From: Balanoglossus misakiensis
Taxonomy: Eukaryota > Hemichordata
DNA: 64,000 nt
Assembly: GCA_040954595.2 (NCBI GenBank)
Contig: CM082595.2
Span: 9,238,001 to 9,302,000, forward strand
Direction of reading: 5' to 3'
Part shown: positions 56,775 through 64,000 of the stretch, in pieces
How positions within the stretch are numbered: position 1 is the first letter of the stretch
How the letters are laid out: the number at the start of each line of letters is the position of its first letter
Notes under the pieces: generated by a model
The model's database searches: none
Told to the model about the DNA's origin: nothing
Seen by the model: the letters and a program-made list of their open reading frames with translations, nothing else
Position numbers and translations under genes: made by a program

Positions 56775-57140
56775 GGATGTACGATCAGTAAAATTGAAAG
56801 CATTGTCATTTCTTTTAATCGTGAATTTTCGTTTCTGATTTGTATGTATAATGAAAATCCATTTTGGGTCACTGCACTTGTTTTCGACTTTAAACAAGGC
56901 CGTGAATTTAGTCGACAATTGAAGAAAACTGCTAACGGTCAGCATTTTCTACCAATGGTTTGTCTATGGATACAATATTGAACAAAGTTTATCTCAAAAT
57001 AGAGCGTGATGAATTTATTTTGATTTGTCGGAGCTATGTGTAAAATTTCATGAAAATGACAATAGTAGAAGTGAGTTTTCTAACTATTCTCCATGTACTC
57101 CTATGGGAAGAGACACAGGCGCACAGTTTACCAGTTGACG
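56775..57140 (-). mobile_element. GGATGTAC-family MITE abutting the previous MITE
   Basis: TTAA at 56771-56774 is followed by GGATGTACGATCAGTAAAAT. The first part matches 881-1062. The second part is the reverse complement of 2095-2300 and 47110-47300 (for example ACCAATGGTTTGTCTATGG). It replaced or deleted the right end of the AGGGACAAAG MITE. Confidence 0.75.
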
Positions 57141-57403
57141 ACCTCTAAAGAGGAAACGGGGGGGGGGGGATGATGAAAGGTTTAAGACTTACAGATCACA
57201 ACTTAAAGAGCCATTCAGAAAGAGGCTTAGAGTGGAGTATCAAATCGGACGATACCACTGACTGGTGGAGGAAGACAAAATAAGCAAACTGAGTAGATGA
57301 GTGCTCAGATTTCTTCAGAGGACCAAACGTTTCAAAGAATTATACGTGACAATCCATGCCTGGTCCGTCAGTAGATATAAACAGAACATTGTGGCTGTAT
57401 TCA
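57141..57403. other. Spacer between MITEs
   Basis: It contains a short G tract (57156-57168) and no supported feature. Confidence 0.4.
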
Positions 57404-57407
57404 TTAA

Positions 57408-57698
57408 AGGGACAAAGTCTCTCTCTCGCTGCCCTTTTTCCATTAATTATGTTTGATACAAGACTGCGTTTATATTATTCTACATATGGATATAGTGAAC
57501 CAACGTTCAACCATACACACCTTCCACCCCGCTTGTATAGACACGAGAGTTTTAAAAAGTAGCCAAAATGAATAAACGGTCTCTACCATTTATTCATTTC
57601 GGGCGAGTTTTTACTCTCGTATCATACAAGCCGGATGGAAGTTGTGTGTGGTTGAACGTTCATTCACTAACATAAACGGTGTCTTGTATCATGTCCCT
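57408..57698. mobile_element. AGGGACAAAG-family foldback MITE, 291 bp, internally deleted
   Basis: TTAA lies at 57404-57407 and 57699-57702. The left end AGGGACAAAGTCTCTCTCTC is intact. In the right arm TTGTATCA joins directly to TGTCCCT, removing the block that contains ATTAATGGAAAAAGGGCAGC. The target duplication is intact. Confidence 0.88.
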
Positions 57699-57765
57699 TT
57701 AACACTTTTGAAGCATTTTACTAATGCTAACATGACTAGACCAATTGAATGATGTTACATTGCAG

Positions 57766-57847
57766 GTTATCAACTCAGAGGGGCGTCTTGTTATAAAGCG
57801 GTACCTGACAAACAATCAGCTGGCAACGCTGAAAATACCTGTCAGTC
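57766..57847 (+). CDS. Candidate 82 bp exon of an unidentified gene
   Basis: A consensus acceptor (TTACATTGCAG) and a consensus donor (GTAAGTATG at 57848) bound an open segment, phase 0 in and phase 1 out. It encodes VINSEGRLVIKRYLTNNQLA followed by TLKIPVS. Amino-acid composition is balanced and unlike the AT-driven frames nearby. I do not recognise the protein and see no partner exon. Confidence 0.35.
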
Positions 57848-60191
57848 GTAAGTATGAAAGTATACATCATTTGAGTAGAATTTTACGGGAGTTCCTAACA
57901 AGGCTTGGACATGTCACGCACAAATACAAAGGGCGCGTATAAAGACAGACAAAACCTCGCTCAGTGTGAGGTGTTCAGCGATTGCATCTGATAAGTCGAA
58001 AATGCTTGATCACGTGTCATGTTCAGTTGGGAAATTGGATATGTCTCAGGCCAAAAAAACTAATATGTGCTATTCCGATTACATGGTTTTCAAAAATATT
58101 GTAGTTAGAAAGGGACATTTTTTTATTTTTCAATTTTTTTTATATCTTTGGCCGTCGTAGTGTAGAAGAATGACATCATAGTTCTTGCGTGATTCTCGCA
58201 ATTTTCATGAATTGTTTTATATTTGACATCGTTATTTTTACTTCCGGTTTGCGAAGATCTAAACTGTTTTGGGTCGGCGGGCTAAAATTAGGGTAGTTCG
58301 GGTAATCGTTATGACATTGGGAGCTACGGCTGCAAAGCCATGTGTCTCGTGCGAAAAGGGCCCTTAACCTTTTGCAATATTTAACAGCAAACAACAGACA
58401 GTTTTGAGAATAAAAGGTTTCCGTCGTGTCTGACTTTCATATCGCATTAATAGCATATCCCTAATTTTAAAGAAATTAGGAGAGACAGAGTGAAACAGGC
58501 AGAGTGGCAGACCGACACAAGCAGACAGACATAGCAACATTCATCAGTAGAGACACTCACCGGTCGCTCGCTCGCTCGCTCGCTCACTCTCTCTCTCAGA
58601 GAGAGGGGGCAGACAGTCAGACAGACCGACGTTGACAGACAGTCAGTAAGTCAGTCAGCCAGTTAATCAGTCAGTCAGACGTCAAAGACACAGTGACACA
58701 AACACAGCGAGGGAGACAACAGGACCTTTCATGCTTAAACTGTTATAAACTTTGAAAACCGTTCGTTTTCAGACTGCAGATTGCTCGAATAACGCGACAC
58801 ACTGCCGAAACAATAAAACAAATACTAGTGGGAGCTCATAAAATAAAATCGCTCAACCATTCCGTCGTCCTGAGTGACCTCAGCCACATTAATTCCGACG
58901 TCTTTTTAGGGTCATGAAAAAAGTCACAAATAAGGTATTTCCCCTAGGTCCACCTGAAGCAAAAAGTTTTCGTTTCGACTCCATCATTCCGAATAGTAAG
59001 AAAGCAACAAAATTGAAAAGACAGATGTAAAATGCAATCTCTCTCACGTGGTAACGTTTGTAACTATGGCAATCACGGTACGTGTTCAGTACACAGACAG
59101 GTAGAAAAGTTTCTCCATGCAATACATGTGTTCAGTAAGGTTTGACCTTGGTTTTACTTTGTACCATGATCGCCGCTTTCTAAGCATGGATGAACGACGG
59201 CGGTCAGACCCAATCGAACCCTTTCATGTCAGATGACCACGGTATCTCCAGTGTGAGATGACATTTGACAAACCATTTGATTTCAACAAAATCTTCGCGT
59301 CGTCAACGCGTCGCATACCAGTCGCATATCGGTATTTACCCAATCATAAAAGTTGGAAATTCGGGAGACTCGATCTGCAACCAAGTTGAGAGTAAATTTT
59401 GACGTTTGACTATTGGCAAGTAAACAGGTTACACAATGACTTGTCGGTTTTTCCTCCGTCATGGTCGTTCTTGACCCAAGTGTCCTTCCTTGACATTTAG
59501 ACACACCTTGCGGTATGACCTTGGTGGTCATGTGCAATTAGTTTTCTTGTATAAGACGCTTTTCATGCCGGGGTAGACGACTTGTGCGTGGATCATCAAC
59601 ATTTCAGTGATATTTCAACGCAAAGTTTTAGCAATATTGAGAAAACAGGTAGTGAGGTGTCAAATGCATATCAATGTACGAAAATTAGGTCAAGCCACCC
59701 GACAGCAACCGCTTTCACACAGTGTCGGACGTTGCACGGAATGTGAAACGTTACACTGCTTCGGCCGTTCACATGCACCTGGGCTTGGTTTTGATTGATG
59801 GTCAAACGCCCCCACTTACTTTGGGCGTTTTCAATGGTAAATGTGTCGTATTGATCGAAACCTTGCCGTAAACACATTTTTTTTGCTGAATCAACATTCA
59901 GAGTTCAGCCGTCTAGTTAACGAAGTATTGAAATAAGCCACTTGTTCATCATTTTTTGTCTGTCAAACGTGTTTATTCGGACAGGGACCGGCCGCCAATG
60001 AGTGGTTTAGGGAGCCCACACGTACACTCTGGTACCTGGACAATTAACAAAGACATGACGTGTGTACCGTCCGGTTCGAAAAGATTGGTTTAAGGTAGTC
60101 CTGGTAACAGTCATCCTAACGAGGCCAGGGGAGGTCTCCAAGGGCGAAATAAACAAAGCTACCGATGACGAGTCGAATTCGAATCGGACGA
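57848..60191. other. No gene seen; unique-looking sequence with a microsatellite
   Basis: Composition is more balanced than elsewhere. Apart from the microsatellite at 58490-58690 I see no exon pair, RNA gene or dispersed repeat. Small frames (58889-59122, 59283-59537, 59607-59798) lack domain or splice support. Confidence 0.45.
58490..58690. repeat. Mixed microsatellite: CTCG, CT and CAGT/CAGA repeats
   Basis: It contains GTCGCTCGCTCGCTCGCTCG, then CTCTCTCTCTCAGAGAGAG, then CAGTCAGACAGACC and GTCAGTCAGCCAG runs. Confidence 0.85.
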
Positions 60192-63100
60192 TGCTTGTTT
60201 TCGACTTTGCAAAATCTCAAAATTTCGTCGATTTTTGAAAAAAAATCATGGGTGAAAATGCATCAAAAAATGAGAAATTTTCGACTTTGCAAAATCTCAA
60301 AATTTTTTCGATTTTTGAAAAAAGACATGGGTGAAAATCATCAAAAAATGACAAATTTTCGACTTTGCAAAATCTCAAAATTTCGTCGATTTTTGAAAAA
60401 AATCATGGGGGAAAATCATGAAAAAAATGACAAATTTTCCTCTTTGCAAAATCTCAAAATTTCGTCGATTTTTAAAAAAAGACATGGGTGAAAATCATCA
60501 AAAAATAACAAATTTTCGACTTTGCAAAATCTCAAAATTTCGTCGATTTTTGAAAAAAAATCATGGGTGAAAATGCATCAAAAAATGAGAAATTTTCGAC
60601 TTTGCAAAATCTCAAAATTTCGTCAATTTTGAAAAAAATCATGGGTGAAAATCATCAAAAAATGACAAATTTTCGACTTTGCAAAATCTCAAAATTTTGT
60701 TGATTTTTGAAAAAAATCATAGGTGAAAATCATCAAAAAATGACAAATTTTCGACTTTGCAAAATCTCAAAATTTCGTCGATTTTTGAAGAAAATCATGG
60801 GTGAAAATCATCAAAAAATGACAAATTTTCGACTTTGCAAAATCTCAAAATTTTTTCGATTTTTGAAAAAAGACATGGGTGAAAATCATCAAAAAATGAC
60901 AAATTTTCGACTTTGCAAAATCTCAAAATTTCGTCGATTTTTAAGAAAAAAATCATGGGGGAAAATCATGAAAAAAATGACAAATTTTCCTCTTTGCAAA
61001 ATCTCAAAATTTCGTCGATTTTTAAAAAAAGACATGGGTGAAAATCATCAAAAAATAACAAATTTTCGACTTTGCAAAATCTCAAAATTTCGTCCATTTT
61101 TGAAAAAAAATCATGGGTAAAAATCATCAAAAAATGACAAATTTTGAAAAAAAAACGGGTGAAAATCATCAAAAAATGACACATTTTCGTCTTTGCAAAA
61201 TCTCAAAATTTCGTCCATTTCTGAAAAAAAATCATGGGTGAAAATCATCAAAAAATGACAAATTTTCGACTTTGCAAAATCTCAAAATTTCGTCGATTTT
61301 TAAGAAAAAAATCATGGGGGAAAATCATGAAAAAAATGACAAATTTTCCTCTTTGCAAAATCTCAAAATTTCGTCGATTTTTAAAAAAAGACATGGGTGA
61401 AAATCATCAAAAAATAACAAATTTTCGACTTTGCAAAATCTCAAAATTTCGTCCATTTTTGAAAAAAATCATGGGTAAAAATCATCAAAAAATGACAAAT
61501 TTTGAAAAAAAAACGGGTGAAAATCATCAAAAAATGACACATTTTCGACTTTGCAAAATCTCAAATTTTCGTCGATTTTTGAAAAATAATCATGGTTGAA
61601 AATCATCAAAAAATGACAAAATTTTCGACTTTGCAAAATCTCAAAATTTCGTCGATTTTTGAAAAAAATCATGGGGGAAAATCATGAAAAAATGACAAAT
61701 TTTCCTCTTTGCAAAATCTCAAAATTTCGTCGATTTTTGAAAAAAAATCATGGGTGAAAATCATCAAAAAATGACAAATTTTCGTCTTTGCAAAATCTCA
61801 AAATTTCGTCCATTTTTGAAAAAAATCATGGGTGAAAATCATCAAAAAATGACAAATTTTCGACTTTGCAAAATCTCAACATTTCGTCAATTTTTGAAAA
61901 AATCATGGGTGAAAATCATCAAAAAATGACAAATTTTCGACTTTGCAAAATCTCAAAATTTCGTCGATTTTTGAAAAAAATCATGGGGGAAAATCATGAA
62001 AAAATGACAAATTTTCCTCTCTGCAAAATCTCAAAATTTCGTCGATTTTTGAAAAAAAATCATGGGTGAAAATCATCAAAAAATGACAAATTTTCGTCTT
62101 TGCAAAATCTCAAAATTTCGTCCATTTTTGAAAAAAAATCATGGGTAAAAATCATCAAAAATGACAAATTTTCGTCTTTGCAAAATCTCAAATTTTCGTC
62201 GATTTTTGAAAAAAAATCATGGTTGAAAATCATCAAAAAATGACAAAATTTTCGACTTTGTAAAATCACAAAATGTCGTCGATTTTGAAAAAAATCATAG
62301 GTTCGTCGATTTTTTAAAAAAAAACATGGGTGAAAATCATCAAAAAATGACAAATTTTGAAAAAAAAACGGGTGAAAATCATCAAAAAATGACACATTTT
62401 CGTCGACTTTGCAAAATCTCAAAATTTCGTCGATTTTTGAAAAAAATCATGGGGGAAAATCATGAAAAAATGACAAATTTTCCTCTTTGCAAAATCTCAA
62501 AATTTCGTCGATTTTTAAAAAAAGACATGGGTGAAAATCATCAAAAAATGACAAATTTTCGTCTTTGCAAAATCTCACAATTTCGTCGATTTTTGAAAAA
62601 AATCATGTGTGAAAATCATCAAAAAATGACAAATTTTCGACTTTGCAAAATCTCAAAATTTCGTCAATTTTTGAAAAAATCATGGGTGAAAATCATCAAA
62701 AAATGACAAATTTTCGTCTTTGCAAAATCTCAACATTTCGTCCATTTTAAAAAAAAAACGGGGGAAAATCATCAAAAAATGACAAATTTTCGACTTTGCA
62801 AAATCTCAAAATTTCGTCGATTTTTGAAAAAAATCATGGGTGAAAATCATCAAAAAATGACAAATTTTCGACTTTGCAAAATCTCAAAATTTCGTCAATT
62901 TTTGAAAAAATCATGGGTGAAAATCATCAAAAAATGACAAATTTTGAAAAAAAAACGGGTGAAAATCATCAAAAAATGACACATTTTCGTCGACTTTGCA
63001 AAATCTCAAAATTTCGTCGATTTTTGAAAAAAATCATGGGGGAAAATCATGAAAAAATGACAAATTTTCCTCTTTGCAAAATCTCAAAATTTCGTCGATT

Positions 63101-64000
63101 TTTAAAAAAAGACATGGGTGAAAATCATCAAAAAATGACAAATTTTCGTCTTTGCAAAATCTCACAATTTCGTCGATTTTTGAAAAAAATCATGTGTGAA
63201 AATCATCAAAAAATGACAAATTTTCGACTTTGCAAAATCTCAAAATTTCGTCAATTTTTGAAAAAAATCATGGGTGAAAATCATCAAAAAATGACAAATT
63301 TTCGTCTTTGCAAAATCTCAACATTTCGTCCATTTTTGAAAAAATCATGGGTGAAAATCATCAAAAAATGACAAATTTTCCTCTTTGCAAAATCTATAAA
63401 TTTCGTCGATTTTTGAAAAATTTTAAACTTTGCAAAATCTCAAAATGTCGTCGATTTTTGAAAAAAATCATGGGGGAAAATCATCAAAAAATGACAAATT
63501 TTCGCCTGCAAAATCTCAAAATTTCGTCGATTTTTGAAATAAATCATTGTTGAAAATTATCAAAAATTGACAAATTTTCCTCTTTGCAAAATCTCAAAAT
63601 TTCGTCGATTTTTTGAAAAAAGACGGGTGAAAATCATCTAAAAATGACAAATTTTCGACTTTGCAAAATCTCAAAATTTCGTTGATTTTTGAAAAAAATC
63701 ATGGGGGAAAATCATCAAAAATGACAAATTTACGACTACAAAATCTCAAAATTACGTCGATTTGTGAAAAAAAAATCATGGGTGAAAATCATCAAAAAAT
63801 GACAAATTTTCGTCTTTGCAAAATCTCAAAATTTCGTCCATTTTTGAAAAAAAATGGGTAAAAATCATCAAAAATGACAAATTTTCGTCTTTGCAAAATC
63901 TCAAATTTTCGTCGATTTTTAAAAAAAAAATCATGGTTGAAAATCATCAAAAAATGACAAAATTTTCGACTTTGTAAAATCACAAAATTTCGTCGATTTT
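60192..64000. repeat. ~78 bp AT-rich tandem array running off the window end
   Basis: The unit contains GACAAATTTTCGACTTTGCA, AAATCTCAAAATTTCGTCGA, TTTTTGAAAAAAATCATGGG and TGAAAATCATCAAAAAATGA. Unit length varies with A-run length. There are about 48 units before the window ends. Subtypes are CGACTTTGC, CGTCTTTGC and CCTCTTTGC, and GGGTGAAAATCATC versus GGGGGAAAATCATG. Multi-unit blocks are repeated (about 60941 and 61300, offset 359; 62401 and 62988, offset 587). Apparent open frames (KISKFRRFLKK, ENHQKMTNFRL) are by-products of a period divisible by three and break at A-run indels. Confidence 0.93.

Noticed and set aside
60165-63983. Lys/Phe-rich open frames in the 78 bp array
   Set aside because: This is the same periodicity effect (78 is divisible by three). 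Frames break at A-run indels and no domain is present.

Overview
The window looks like nuclear DNA of a marine invertebrate animal. It is AT-rich and has spliced, phase-1, cysteine-rich extracellular exons (sushi/CCP and calcium-binding EGF), LINE reverse transcriptase remnants, a hAT-type transposase-like gene, many TTAA-flanked miniature DNA transposons and several large tandem arrays. I cannot fix the phylum from sequence alone; lancelet, hemichordate and mollusc-like genomes would all fit. Nothing here looks bacterial, so operons, ribosome binding sites and CRISPR arrays are not expected.

Layout. 1-3.5 kb: four well-supported plus-strand exons (CCP, CCP, cbEGF, cbEGF) of one secreted or membrane-bound mosaic protein, with three MITE-type insertions in its introns. 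3.53-21.96 kb: an uninterrupted satellite-like array of roughly 165 long (90 bp) and 45 short (74/75 bp) units in higher-order blocks. It follows an exon that ends in a phase-1 donor, so it probably lies in an intron of that gene. 22-24.7 kb: small tandem duplications, an AT-rich ~60 bp triplicate and a 50 bp GC-rich minisatellite flanked by related ~90 bp sequences. 24.8-42.2 kb: a nest of dispersed AT-rich repeats ending in a short hairpin, a LINE 3' end, a 733 bp TTAA element, and a local segmental duplication (about 30.5-35.7 kb and 38.3-42.2 kb). The duplication carries small, possibly coding, minus-strand exons in both copies.

42.2-49 kb: mostly unassigned sequence with a diverged ~170 bp satellite (45.1-46.6 kb), a candidate Pro/Gln/Ala-rich minus-strand exon and a foldback element. 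49.1-50.2 kb: three plus-strand exons of a BED-finger/hAT transposase-like gene, with intact splice sites but two frame breaks. 50.4-55.7 kb: a ~240 bp degenerate tandem repeat split by a LINE fragment, then a second, longer LINE (endonuclease end plus reverse transcriptase, minus strand) that is itself split by a 576 bp TTAA element. 56.4-57.7 kb: a cluster of three MITEs. 57.8-60.2 kb: one candidate exon and otherwise featureless sequence. 60.2-64.0 kb: a ~78 bp tandem array running off the window.

The host coding content I trust is the four CCP/EGF exons. The rest is a repeat-dense neighbourhood. Its most interesting points are the higher-order 90/74 bp array, an internally documented empty site that proves TTAA insertion, the conserved mini-exons inside the segmental duplication, and three unrelated dispersed families that end in the same way (terminal hairpin closing on CTAA).
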